Source of the DNA: Candidatus Poribacteria bacterium | GTDB taxonomy: Bacteria > Poribacteria > WGA-4E > GCA-2687025 | Assembly (NCBI GenBank): GCA_028818695.1 | Contig: JAPPNK010000015.1 | Coordinates: 174,289 to 238,288 of the forward strand | Direction: 5' to 3' | Length of the DNA: 64,000 nucleotides | Part shown: positions 38,739 to 47,074 of the stretch, piece after piece | How positions within the stretch are numbered: the stretch's first letter is position 1 | Layout of the letters: every line of letters starts with the position of its first letter | The notes under the pieces: model-generated | What the model saw: only the letters and a program-made list of their open reading frames with translations | Database searches by the model: none | Told to the model about the DNA's origin: nothing | Program-made: the position numbers and the translations under genes

Positions 38739-39491
38739 TCACTGCAGACCCGTCTTCTGAAGCCACCGTTTTTTCTTTTCAAACAGCGGCTCAAGGATAT
38801 AGGTCACGATGTCAGTGTCCAAATCGGGATGGCGGTTGACGATCCTTTTCAACTGCACGGCCACAGAATCGTCCCAGACTTTGTCATTCGCATGCTCCAA
38901 TAAGAACGGGACGCTGGGCGCGCCCAAATCCACCAGAGCGCGCGACCACGCGGCGCTTCTCGCTCCGTACTCGTAGCTGTATCGTACGAGCAGTTCTGCG
39001 GAGCGAGGGTCGTTCAACGGGATCAGCTGCTTGAACAGCGCGATCACCCGTTCTGACCCCTCCTCGTCATGAATGAATTCGCCGCTCTCGGTAAAACCCG
39101 CCTTTGCGTTCAAAAATCCGTCGGGCGGCGGCATCAATTGCGCGATGATTGCGTCGGCGTCCGGATGGAAGGTTCCGTAGAGATGCAGGTTGTTGCGGAT
39201 ATGCTCCACTTTTTTCCGAGCAGCGGCGGTCCGGTCGGAGTCTAACTTCACGTCTGGGGCGTCCGCGCTTTCGTTCGCCTCGACTGAAGGCTTTGCCTCC
39301 GCCTCGCCCTGCGGTTCGGGAACGGGAGCTGACGGTTCCGGCTCGGGGGTGGGGGGCTGCGCCTTCGGCGTTTGGATGATTTCAGGCTCTGGCTCCGGTT
39401 TGCTTCCGGATTTGAGAGCTGCGTATCCAAATGCCAATAAAACGCAGACTCCAGCCGCCAACATGATCATTGCGAGCGCGCGAGTCGTCAT
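38739..39491 (-). CDS. Tandem paralogue 2: membrane-anchored Pro/Glu-linker protein
   Basis: 250 residues with the same three parts as paralogue 1: anchor (MTTRALAMIMLAAGVCVLLA), acidic Pro-rich linker and the VEHIRNNLHLYGTFHPDADA domain ending EPLFEKKKRW. High identity to paralogue 1 points to recent duplication. The linker ends in VEANESADAPDVKLDSD. Function unknown; should lie outside the membrane, perhaps spanning cell-wall distance. Confidence 0.75.
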   Translation of the reverse strand: MTTRALAMIMLAAGVCVLLAFGYAALKSGSKPEPEPEIIQTPKAQPPTPEPEPSAPVPEPQGEAEAKPSVEANESADAPDVKLDSDRTAAARKKVEHIRNNLHLYGTFHPDADAIIAQLMPPPDGFLNAKAGFTESGEFIHDEEGSERVIALFKQLIPLNDPRSAELLVRYSYEYGARSAAWSRALVDLGAPSVPFLLEHANDKVWDDSVAVQLKRIVNRHPDLDTDIVTYILEPLFEKKKRWLQKTGLQ

Positions 39492-39512
39492 AGTTTAAGG
39501 CATCCCGAGGGT

Positions 39513-40274
39513 TCAGGGTTCCAGTATGCCATTCGGCAGTATGCCCCACTCCTGGCGAAGCTTGAACCAGCGTTTGTGCTTTTCAAACAGCGGCTCAAGG
39601 ATATAGGTCACAATGTCGGGGTCCAAATCGGGATGGCGGTTGACGATCTTTTTCAAATCTATGGCCACATCTGTACCCATCAAATCGTGATCTGCATACT
39701 CCAATAAGAACGGAATGCAGGGCGCGCCCAATGCTATCATTGCGTCCCCCCATGCGCCGCTGTTCGCCGGTCCCGCGGTTTGCCACCGCACAAGCGGTTC
39801 GGCGGCGCGCGGGTCGTTCAATGGGATCAGCCGCTCGAACAGATCAAGTATCTCCTGCGCCTCCGCCTCGTCCACACCCAACTCCTCCGGCGGAAGGGGG
39901 AGCAATTGATCAATTATCTCGTCCGCTTCGGGATGAAAAGTTCCGTAGAGATCCAGATTGTTGCGGATATGCTCCACCTTCTCCCATGCCGCCGCGACGC
40001 GTTCTGGGTCCAAAGGCGCAGTTTGTTGTGTCTCTTCGTCAATTCCAGCGTCGGAACTTCCCGCCTCTTTATGCGCCGGCGGCGCGTCTGCCGGCGGCGC
40101 AAGCGGCGTTTCAGAAACAGGCGCGGCGGATTCCGTAGGCTGAATCACAGGCGATTGAATGATCTTATGCTCCGGAGCGGGCGCGCCCCGGTATTTGAGC
40201 GCCGCGTATCCAAACGCCAATACAATGACGATGGCAACGCAACCCAAGACCGTGGCGAGGCGTCGGGTCGTCAT
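39513..40274 (-). CDS. Tandem paralogue 3: more divergent member
   Basis: 253 residues from ATG 40274, one base after the stop of the M15 peptidase gene. Same plan: anchor (MTTRRLATVLGCVAIVIVLA), Pro/Ala/Glu linker (residues about 35-90), then VEHIRNNLDLYGTFHPEADE, LIALGAPCIPFLLEYAD-like and VNRHPDLDPDIVTYILEPLF. It is less similar to the other two and so the oldest split. Coupling to the peptidase suggests a cell-envelope role; this is inference. Confidence 0.75.
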   Translation of the reverse strand: MTTRRLATVLGCVAIVIVLAFGYAALKYRGAPAPEHKIIQSPVIQPTESAAPVSETPLAPPADAPPAHKEAGSSDAGIDEETQQTAPLDPERVAAAWEKVEHIRNNLDLYGTFHPEADEIIDQLLPLPPEELGVDEAEAQEILDLFERLIPLNDPRAAEPLVRWQTAGPANSGAWGDAMIALGAPCIPFLLEYADHDLMGTDVAIDLKKIVNRHPDLDPDIVTYILEPLFEKHKRWFKLRQEWGILPNGILEP

Positions 40275-40275
40275 T

Positions 40276-41370
40276 CTAAGGCCTCCAATCCGAATGAACA
40301 TGGCTTTTGTAATACGAATGACCTTTTACGCCCAGAAACTCATGCGATTTTTTAGCGGCTTTCACCATCTCTATTTTATCGGCAGTCTTGCCGTACTTCT
40401 TATCGCCATTCATATCAACGTAGGCGGCACTGACATCTAGGGCGTCGCCGAATTGATGCCGGCTTAGCCAAACAGAGTTATATCCTTGCGCCCTCACATG
40501 CTCCCAGTTATGCTCCGGGTTCCGGTAACCGCTGTTGATTGGCAGGTTGTCCGCCGTGATGACGTACTCGTTCGCTTCCTCTCGGCTCATCCCCCGCAGT
40601 TTCATCAGGTTTTCTCTCATCTTAAACGTGCAGTGTTTCGCCCAGTGTTCGAGGTAAAACTGCATCCCTCTGTCCACCATCCAGTTGGGCGGATCCGAGG
40701 ACGGCGCGTAGAGAGAGTCTTTTGCCACAAACTCCATTCGGTCGGGAACGGTCAACCCATGGTCGACATACTCCTGCCGAATCTCGTCTATCGGGTCTTG
40801 TTTCAGCTCAAGCGGACAGCTCAAGGTTTTGCATTTGTCTCGCCAAGGACAATTTTGAGAGCAGCGCGAACAGTCAGATTCACACTTAAACTTGGCAGAG
40901 TACGTGAGATCAATGCCCATCGGCGCGTTGGCGCGGCCGTTACCAGGGCAGGCTTGGGAGCTATGCTTAGGTCCCTCGGCGACAGCGAAAAGAATGAAAC
41001 ACCCTATGCTCCATCCCTCCTCTTCAAACTCGAAGCCGTGCGTCATCTCGGCTTCCCATTCATACTGTATCGGGCTGATATGGGCGTCTGTGTCGTCTAT
41101 ATAGCCGACTTCTGCATAAACAGCGCACTTCGTCTCTTCATTCGTGATGAAAGTCATCGAGTCGAAGGGGGCTTGCCCAACTTTCCAGGTTTTGAATTCC
41201 AGACCATTCTCAGGGATGCATTGGCATTTGTTCGGATTCGGCGCGGCGCTGTGCGCAGCAGTGGACAGAAACCATCCACCAACTGCAACTGCGGCAAGGG
41301 CGGCGGTAAACAGAACCAAGCGAAGAGCGAATCGTTTCGTGTCAGCGCCTTGCGGCGTCCAGATCGTCAT
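40276..41370 (-). CDS. Membrane-anchored M15-type peptidase with Cys-rich segment
   Basis: 364 residues. One membrane helix (about 14-33), then a unique middle with a Cys cluster (CESDCSRCSQNCPWRDKCKT). The C-terminal domain has SGYRNPEHNWEH, SRHQFGDALDVS (zinc ligands His305 and Asp312) and HSYYKSHVHSDW (His357 or His359), the pattern of D-Ala-D-Ala carboxypeptidase/VanY-like M15 enzymes that cut peptidoglycan peptides. The start is ATG 41370, with AAAGGA upstream. It leads the operon with the three paralogues. Confidence 0.8.
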   Translation of the reverse strand: MTIWTPQGADTKRFALRLVLFTAALAAVAVGGWFLSTAAHSAAPNPNKCQCIPENGLEFKTWKVGQAPFDSMTFITNEETKCAVYAEVGYIDDTDAHISPIQYEWEAEMTHGFEFEEEGWSIGCFILFAVAEGPKHSSQACPGNGRANAPMGIDLTYSAKFKCESDCSRCSQNCPWRDKCKTLSCPLELKQDPIDEIRQEYVDHGLTVPDRMEFVAKDSLYAPSSDPPNWMVDRGMQFYLEHWAKHCTFKMRENLMKLRGMSREEANEYVITADNLPINSGYRNPEHNWEHVRAQGYNSVWLSRHQFGDALDVSAAYVDMNGDKKYGKTADKIEMVKAAKKSHEFLGVKGHSYYKSHVHSDWRP

Positions 41371-41410
41371 GTCGGCGTCCTTTCTTTCATCGCCAGCAAT
41401 TCTAAAAGGC

Positions 41411-41439
41411 ATGATACACGAGCGCAAGGAGCGGCGCAA
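41411..41439 (-). promoter_or_regulatory. Promoter of the M15 peptidase-paralogue operon
   Basis: On the minus strand, TTGCGC (41439-41434), a 17-bp spacer and TATCAT (41416-41411), about 40 bases before ATG 41370. Similar to the HtrA promoter core, but without the upstream box. Confidence 0.6.
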
Positions 41440-41482
41440 CGTTTTCTTTGCTGGCGCTGTCCTTCTCACCGCATCCGCGCGT

Positions 41483-42733
41483 CTATTTGCCGTCCGCTTT
41501 CGTTTCGGCGATGTAAGCGGCGGCGACGGAGACCGCGCGTTTCTTCATCTCCCGCTGCCGCTCTATCGATAGACTCGCTTTGGCGAATTGAACGGCGCCG
41601 CACGCCTCCAGCAGCTCCAGCAGCTCCTTTGCGGCGGGCGAAGAGCTGCTCCGCAGCGTTTGGGCGGCGCCTCCGCTTGACGCGCACCGGCGTATGAGCC
41701 GCGCCAGCTCTTGGCAGAATTGCGCGTCGCCGCCTGTTTGAAGGGCGCGCATGCGCTCCAAGAGCGGATTCTCTGCCGCCGGCGCCGGTCGGCCGCGGTA
41801 GAGACGCGCCGCGCCCCATCCAACGACGCCCAAAAGACACGCCCCAAGTATCGTCAACAGCAGCCCTGTCCGCCAGCTGTCGTTCTTGGCTTCTTCCGCC
41901 TCCGCGGCCGCCGCTTCGACGGTCAGCCCAACCTTCTGGGGCGGCGAGGCGGCGTACCGCCCTTCGTCCGGCAGAAAGAAATGGACGGGGGGCAGCTCAA
42001 CCTCTACATATCCCTCTTGGCTTGGCGTGAACGGATAGGCGAAGATGCGCCGACCTCCGAGGAGGCGTTGCGGCGCGTCCCATTTATCCTCGACGCTGGG
42101 CGCATGGATATTTCCGCTTGAAACGGCGGGAGTCGGAATGTTTGTGAGGCTTTTGAGATAGCCTCTGCCTTCTACGGTCACGATGAGACGCGCCGCTTCT
42201 CCCATCGTCAACCTGTCTCGGCTGGACCGTATCCTCGTCTTGAAGTTGCCGACTCCGCCTGAAAAAGCGTCGGGAACGGGCTTCGGCAATGGACGAACAG
42301 ACACGGCTGCGGGTTTCGTTTCCAAGGTATATGGGGGACGCCCGGCGTAGGAGGGCAAGATCAAGCGCGCCGGCGGTATGTTTTTGCCGCCTTCAGTTAA
42401 AGGAAACAGCGCGGCGCGGATCTCCTCCACATAGTACGGCTTGCCGTCTACCATGACTTCGCGGGTGGAACTGCCTAGGTTTTGCGATTCAAAGTCGGGA
42501 AAGGCGGGGAAGGAGTAAGAGATATTTTCGGTCGTCGGGGGGTAATTCTCAAAGTAATAATGGAGCGTGTAGGTCGTCTGTTGGCGGATATACGGGTCGG
42601 GCGGGTCAACGGAGGCGCGGACGAAACGTCTGCCTGTCAAATCCTGCATGGAGTCGGGCGCGCCTTCAGCCGCAGAGGGGCAAAGGGACAGCGCCGCTAT
42701 GAGCAGCGGTATCAGTCGCCCTGGTCGAGCCAT
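41483..42733 (-). CDS. BatD-like oxygen-tolerance protein
   Basis: 416 residues. Signal peptide, then beta-rich domains with VRASVDPPDPYIRQQTTYTL, FPDFESQNLGSSTREVMVDG and LTMGEAARLIVTVEGRGYLK, a membrane helix near 300 (GLLLTILGACLLGVVGWGAA) and a cytoplasmic tail. This is the BatD plan; BatD normally works with BatA/BatB and a MoxR ATPase, none of which is nearby. The first 22 bases overlap ndk. Confidence 0.75.
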   Translation of the reverse strand: MARPGRLIPLLIAALSLCPSAAEGAPDSMQDLTGRRFVRASVDPPDPYIRQQTTYTLHYYFENYPPTTENISYSFPAFPDFESQNLGSSTREVMVDGKPYYVEEIRAALFPLTEGGKNIPPARLILPSYAGRPPYTLETKPAAVSVRPLPKPVPDAFSGGVGNFKTRIRSSRDRLTMGEAARLIVTVEGRGYLKSLTNIPTPAVSSGNIHAPSVEDKWDAPQRLLGGRRIFAYPFTPSQEGYVEVELPPVHFFLPDEGRYAASPPQKVGLTVEAAAAEAEEAKNDSWRTGLLLTILGACLLGVVGWGAARLYRGRPAPAAENPLLERMRALQTGGDAQFCQELARLIRRCASSGGAAQTLRSSSSPAAKELLELLEACGAVQFAKASLSIERQREMKKRAVSVAAAYIAETKADGK

Positions 42734-43167
42734 GGTTCGTCGCAGCGCATGTAGTCAAGAATCTCCGAAGGCTCAAAGAAGAGCGGTATCTCGCGCTCAG
42801 CCGATTCATCGGAGTCGGAGGCGTGCGCTAAGTTCAGGCGCGGATGGTTTCCCCAGTCGCCGCGGATGGTTCCTGGCTGCGCGTTCCAGGGCATCGTGTC
42901 GCCCAGCATGACGCGGACGCGCCTTGGCGCCTCGGCGCCTTGAACGATCATCGCAACAATCGGCTGCTCCGCCATGAATTCCATGAGCAGATCGTAGAAC
43001 GGCTTGCCTTTGTGTTCGGCGTAAAGCTTCTCGGCGGTTGAAGTTGACAGGCGCATCATTTTAAGGGCGGCGATCTTCAGCCCCTTTGCTTCAAAGCGCG
43101 CGATGATCTTTCCGACAAGACCTCTGTGGACGGCGTCCGGCTTGCATAAGACGAGCGATTTGTTCAT
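42712..43167 (-). CDS. ndk: Nucleoside diphosphate kinase
   Basis: 151 residues. Transfers the gamma phosphate between nucleotides through phospho-His. The active site His115 is in NLAHASDSDESAEREIPLFF, and SLVLCKPDAVHRGLVGKII is the N-terminal signature. Slightly longer than average by a C-terminal MRCDEPWLDQGD. Overlaps the TPR gene upstream by 4 bases and BatD downstream, so one operon. Confidence 0.96.
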   Translation of the reverse strand: MNKSLVLCKPDAVHRGLVGKIIARFEAKGLKIAALKMMRLSTSTAEKLYAEHKGKPFYDLLMEFMAEQPIVAMIVQGAEAPRRVRVMLGDTMPWNAQPGTIRGDWGNHPRLNLAHASDSDESAEREIPLFFEPSEILDYMRCDEPWLDQGD

Positions 43168-44387
43168 TCAGACAGCTTTAGCCTCAAATCATGGATGTAG
43201 GTTTCGTCAATCTCGTTCGACTTGTGTTCAGGAGCTGCGTGCGGCTCCGGAAACATTTCAAGCATCGTTTTATATTCCTCGATGGCGCGCGAATCGCCCT
43301 CTTCTTCGAAGATATGAGCGATCTGATACTGCGCGTTTCGGCGAATGTCGTAGATGGCGCGGTCTTCCGTTTCGGCGGCGGCAAGCGGTATCGTTTCGTT
43401 GACGATGGCGCGGTAAGCGTCCACCGCTTCTTCGGGCTGGTCAAGCGCTTCGCTGTGAATCTTCGCCATGAAAACCTGGGCGGAGGGGGTGTTTCGGCTG
43501 TTCGGATGCGCCTCAATGGCGGTTTTGAGCGCGTCGACAGCGGCTTGATACTCTTTTATCCGCTCGTACGACCAACCGATTTGAAAGGCGCTGTCGACAG
43601 CGGACGCCGAATCGGGGTAGTTCTGGATCGTCTCTTCATAGGAAGCGATTGCGTCCTCATACGCGCGTTCGCTGAAGTAGGACTGCGCAATGTTGAACTG
43701 CGCTTCGGCGGCAAAATCAGGATTCCCAGAGTCGATGACGTTCCCAAAATGCTTCCGCGCGTCAGGAAAAGCCTGCTGTTCATAATGAACCATGGCTGTA
43801 TAAAACTGGGCGGCATGCTCGAAGTCTGCCGCGTCTGCCAGCTTCTCCAGCTCCGCGCGGGATTCGTCAAACTTGCCTTTTTTCATGAGGCATACGGCTC
43901 GGTTCAGCATCGCCTCATTTCGCAGCGGGCTGGTCGGATACGCTTCAAGGAACTGGTCAAACATATACATCGCGCGGTCGTAGTCCTCGCGGTGAAAATG
44001 CGCAACCCCGACAGCGTTCAGAGCCGGCGGCGCATGCTCGCTGTCAGGATAGTCGTTGATGAGCCGTCTATACAACGTGAGCGCGATGTCCGGCTGCTTC
44101 TTGTAGTCGATTCGGGACGCGATGGCGAAGAGCGCGTTGTCCGCGTACTCGCTGTCCGGATAATTGTCGAAGACGGATCGATAGAGCGCGATCGCTTTTT
44201 CCCACCGTTCAGGTTCATCGGAGCCGGCGGGCGGGGTGTCAACCTGGAGGGCGAGCTGGTACTGCTCCGCGGCTTTTTCGTAGTAGTTGGCGGAAGCTTC
44301 GCTCTCTCCGGACGAGCCGACGATGAGACCGACGATGAAAGCAAGGACGATCAGCAGCAGCGACAAAAACGGCCAAACGCGGGACAT
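43164..44387 (-). CDS. Membrane-anchored TPR-repeat protein
   Basis: 407 residues. An N-terminal membrane helix (FLSLLLIVLAFIVGLIVGSS) then about nine tetratricopeptide-like helical pairs of the YbgF/BamD type (ALYRSVFDNYPDSEYADNAL, LYRRLINDYPDSEHAPPALN, MFDQFLEAYPTSPLRNEAML). Probably a periplasmic scaffold, with the repeats binding partner proteins. No enzyme motif. Confidence 0.85.
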   Translation of the reverse strand: MSRVWPFLSLLLIVLAFIVGLIVGSSGESEASANYYEKAAEQYQLALQVDTPPAGSDEPERWEKAIALYRSVFDNYPDSEYADNALFAIASRIDYKKQPDIALTLYRRLINDYPDSEHAPPALNAVGVAHFHREDYDRAMYMFDQFLEAYPTSPLRNEAMLNRAVCLMKKGKFDESRAELEKLADAADFEHAAQFYTAMVHYEQQAFPDARKHFGNVIDSGNPDFAAEAQFNIAQSYFSERAYEDAIASYEETIQNYPDSASAVDSAFQIGWSYERIKEYQAAVDALKTAIEAHPNSRNTPSAQVFMAKIHSEALDQPEEAVDAYRAIVNETIPLAAAETEDRAIYDIRRNAQYQIAHIFEEEGDSRAIEEYKTMLEMFPEPHAAPEHKSNEIDETYIHDLRLKLSE

Positions 44388-44417
44388 GGGGACTCTCCTT
44401 TTAACGTAACGCGTCGT

Positions 44418-45464
44418 TCAACGCAGTTCGGCCGCTAGTTTTTCGAAGTATGCATACGCTGCGTCGGCCGCGAAGGCAGCGTTTTCGTTTGAGACGTCGT
44501 TGTGAAAGACGAAGCGGAGCATGGCAGGTCCGTAGATGGAGGTCAGTATGCCGCGCTGTTTTAGAGCGTCTGAAGCTTCTGGGGCGGAGGCTCCAACGCG
44601 CTTCGTATGAACAATGACGATGTTTGTTGGGAAGTCGTCAGGGTTGAGACGCAGCTCCGGTATTGCTTGGAGCCGCTCTGCGAGGCGCCGCGCGTTGGCA
44701 TGGTCTTCATGGAGCCGCTTCGGCATCTCTTCAAGAGCGACGAGGGCTGCCGCGGCGATGACTCCCGCCTGCCGCATGGCGCCGCCGAGAAGCCTGCGGT
44801 TTCGCCGCGCCTGCTCAATAAACCCCGACGGGCCGGCGAGAGCCGAGCCGACCGGCGCGCCCAGTCCTTTTGAGAAGCAGAACTGAACCGTATCCGCATA
44901 CTGCGTCAGCTGGCGTACATGAAGGTCCAGCGCCGCCGCGGCGTTGAAGATGCGCGCCCCGTCCATATGGATCGGGAGGTTGACCTGTTCCGAGGCGCGT
45001 TTCAGCTCGGCGAGATCGTCCGGGGGGATGACCGCCCCGCCTCTTCGGTTATGCGTGTTTTCAACGCAGATGAGGCTGGCGGGCGGATAACGCAGAGCCG
45101 TTCGCCTCCCGTATTCCAGCACAAAATCGGTCGGAGGGCAGCCGTTCGGCGAGTCGCACAGGAGCGGATTCATCCCTGCTAGGGCGGCGTATCCGCCCTG
45201 TTCATAGACGTAGATATGGCATTCTTTGTCTAGGAGAATCGCGCCGCCCGGCCGTCCGCGCGTCAGGAGCGCGAGAGCGTTTCCCATCGTGCCGCTAGGG
45301 GTGAAAAGCGCCGCTTCTTTTCCCATCGCTTCAGCGGCGCGCCGTTCCAGCTCGGCGACGGTCGGGTCTTCTCGATAATGGTCGTCGCCCACTTTTGCGT
45401 TCGCCATGGCGGCGCGCATGGCGGGGGTCGGCTTCGTGACGGTGTCGCTGCGCAGGTCGATCAT
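44418..45464 (-). CDS. Low-specificity threonine aldolase family, PLP enzyme
   Basis: 348 residues. Splits L-threonine or allo-threonine to glycine and acetaldehyde. MIDLRSDTVTKPTPAMRAAM is the family opening. Other signatures are FTPSGTMGNALALLTRGRPG, CVENTHNRRGGAVIPPDDLA, the Asp in HMDGARIFNAA, and the PLP Lys in FCFSKGLGAPVGSALAG. ATG 45464 overlaps the upstream stop (ATGA); the longer frame upstream is not coding. Confidence 0.92.
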   Translation of the reverse strand: MIDLRSDTVTKPTPAMRAAMANAKVGDDHYREDPTVAELERRAAEAMGKEAALFTPSGTMGNALALLTRGRPGGAILLDKECHIYVYEQGGYAALAGMNPLLCDSPNGCPPTDFVLEYGRRTALRYPPASLICVENTHNRRGGAVIPPDDLAELKRASEQVNLPIHMDGARIFNAAAALDLHVRQLTQYADTVQFCFSKGLGAPVGSALAGPSGFIEQARRNRRLLGGAMRQAGVIAAAALVALEEMPKRLHEDHANARRLAERLQAIPELRLNPDDFPTNIVIVHTKRVGASAPEASDALKQRGILTSIYGPAMLRFVFHNDVSNENAAFAADAAYAYFEKLAAELR

Positions 45465-45865
45465 TCGGCGTCCTCTTGCGGCTGCGGGTCGACGATGTCG
45501 AAGTAGCGCTGGATCGCCTCGGCGCGCCGTTTGGCGGCAGCTGTGAGGCAATGCTTATCGCTCATTTCCGCCACTTCCAAGAACAGCTGAGCGTTCTCGC
45601 GCGCGTAATTCTGCTGCGTCAGCGCTTCCGCTTTCCAGTAAGCAGCCTTGATCTTGCTCTCGCCGTCGTATTCATTGTCGTCCAGGACGGTCTGAAACTG
45701 TTCAACGGCGGCGGCGTAGTCCCCTTTATGGTAGGCGTTGATGCCGTCCGACAACGGCGACGCCGGCATCTGCGACATCTCAGGCGTGATTCGGGAGACA
45801 GGCTCCGGCTCTTTCTTTGAAAAAAGCTCGTCCTCCGGCAGCTGTTGGAATTCTTGAAACTCCAT
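45461..45865 (-). CDS. Small TPR-like protein
   Basis: 134 residues. After an acidic N-terminus there is one clear TPR-like pair (GINAYHKGDYAAAVEQFQTV, then KAAYWKAEALTQQNYARENA). No signal peptide. It overlaps the threonine aldolase start by 4 bases; no functional link between the two is known. Confidence 0.75.
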   Translation of the reverse strand: MEFQEFQQLPEDELFSKKEPEPVSRITPEMSQMPASPLSDGINAYHKGDYAAAVEQFQTVLDDNEYDGESKIKAAYWKAEALTQQNYARENAQLFLEVAEMSDKHCLTAAAKRRAEAIQRYFDIVDPQPQEDAE

Positions 45866-45885
45866 GCGTCTTCTCTCCGCGGGAT

Positions 45886-46716
45886 TTAACGGTTAAGGAT
45901 TGGGCGCATATACTCGTAATCTTCTTTGGTTTGGCGCAGAACCTCTTCGGTGTTCAGGTCTTTCCAGCTTCCCCAGCCCTGATATTCGGAGTGGAACGAG
46001 ACGACGCCGTCGAACGAGATGGAGCGCAGGCATTCGAACGCTTCCTTCCAACGTACGACGCCTTCTTTGAGCGGCACCAGTTTTTGGCGCCAGCGCGCAT
46101 TTCCGTTCGATTCTTCTCGAAACCATCCAAAGTCCTTGACGGCGACGAGGCGGATGCGGTCTTTCATTTCGTCCATCGCCAGTTTCCAGCCGGACAGCCC
46201 GCCTTCCAGCGTCAAATGTCCAGGGTCGATGTAGGCGCCGACAGCGTCCGGGTTCAACCCTTTCAGCAGGCGCGCGACGAGGCTTCCCGAAGCGGTCAAG
46301 TGCGCCCCAGAGTGGTTGTGGAGGCATGCCGTTACGCCGCGCTCTTCGGCGAGTTGCGCAATGCGTTCGATGGCGGCGCGCGCGTTCGCCATGTTTTCGT
46401 CCAGCTTTCCAAATCCGCCGTAGCTCCAGTACCCCAGCTTCAGATGCCGTATGCCGCATTCTTGGGCGGCGGCAAAGGTGTTTTGGGCGGTTTCGTCGTC
46501 GTCCGTGACGGCGGTGGTGATCATGGGTACTTCGGCTCCGACCGCTTTGAGCGCTTCAACCGCTTTCGGCAGCGTTTCTCGAACATTGTCGGGCTGCAGA
46601 TGACCGCCAGGCCGAACGGTCAGGTCTAGCCCGTCAAGTCCGATCGCCTTGACGGCGCGCCCCGCCTCTTCGACAGACAGCTCCTGAAGATGCTTTGAAA
46701 ACATGACGACTTGCAT
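45886..46716 (-). CDS. Sugar phosphate isomerase/epimerase-like TIM-barrel protein
   Basis: 276 residues of the xylose-isomerase-like AP-endonuclease-2 family. MQVVMFSKHLQELSVEEAG and GLDGLDLTVRPGGHLQPDN open the barrel; metal-ligand candidates are in CLHNHSGAH, GAYIDPGHLTLEGG and VSFHSEYQGWGSW. The start is ATG 46716, with GGAG 6 bases before it. It is preceded by a promoter and an upstream conserved box. Such enzymes are common beside Gfo/Idh oxidoreductases; substrate unknown. Confidence 0.88.
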   Translation of the reverse strand: MQVVMFSKHLQELSVEEAGRAVKAIGLDGLDLTVRPGGHLQPDNVRETLPKAVEALKAVGAEVPMITTAVTDDDETAQNTFAAAQECGIRHLKLGYWSYGGFGKLDENMANARAAIERIAQLAEERGVTACLHNHSGAHLTASGSLVARLLKGLNPDAVGAYIDPGHLTLEGGLSGWKLAMDEMKDRIRLVAVKDFGWFREESNGNARWRQKLVPLKEGVVRWKEAFECLRSISFDGVVSFHSEYQGWGSWKDLNTEEVLRQTKEDYEYMRPILNR

Positions 46717-46744
46717 ACAGCGCTCCAAAGGTTTGATCGGTTCA

Positions 46745-46773
46745 ATTTTAACGTCAAACGGGCGTTATGGCAA
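46745..46773 (-). promoter_or_regulatory. Promoter of the TIM-barrel gene operon
   Basis: On the minus strand, TTGCCA (46773-46768), a 17-bp spacer and TAAAAT (46750-46745). The upstream box at 46783-46809 ends 9 bp before it. Confidence 0.65.
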
Positions 46774-46782
46774 GGCGGCAGT

Positions 46783-46809
46783 TCTGACCTTAAGGCTTAA
46801 AGTTGGGAC
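46783..46809 (-). promoter_or_regulatory. Conserved upstream promoter box, copy 2
   Basis: On the minus strand GTCCCAAC, eleven bases, then AGGTCAGA. One base longer than the other three copies, and the only one with an 11-base centre. Points at the gene starting 46716. Confidence 0.6.
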
Positions 46810-46930
46810 GCCGTCGCCAAGAATTGCTATGACCAGCGGAAAAGCCGCCGCGCCGCCTGCTATTGTACCCGCGCAAGCCATGTCTCCCTTGAAAACGGGG
46901 AACGAGGAGCGGGAATCTTAGCCGTTGTCT
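46810..46930. repeat. Dispersed intergenic repeat, copy B
   Basis: Contains CGCCGTCGCCAA, CCCGCGCAAGCCATGTCTCC, TGAAAACGGGGAACG and GCGGGAATCT. Each has a match in the reverse complement of 53305-53520, in the same order. Lies directly behind promoter box copy 2. The remaining 46931-47074 shows a stretch GGATTGAAAGATTGACAGGA and the sulfatase promoter. Confidence 0.55.
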
Positions 46931-47011
46931 GGACTAGGATTATAGGATTGAAAGATTGACAGGATGATTGCCGAAAACCAAAAGGCAAATGACGAACCGC
47001 GGGGCGGCAAG

Positions 47012-47040
47012 CTTTACACGCGCCGCCGCATCGTGTATCG
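47012..47040 (+). promoter_or_regulatory. Possible promoter of the third sulfatase
   Basis: TTTACA (47012-47017), a 17-bp spacer and TATCGT (47035-47040), 34 bases before the ATG. A moderate match only. Confidence 0.4.
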
Positions 47041-47074
47041 TCTTTACGCGGCTTAGCATAAAGGCGGGAGAAAA

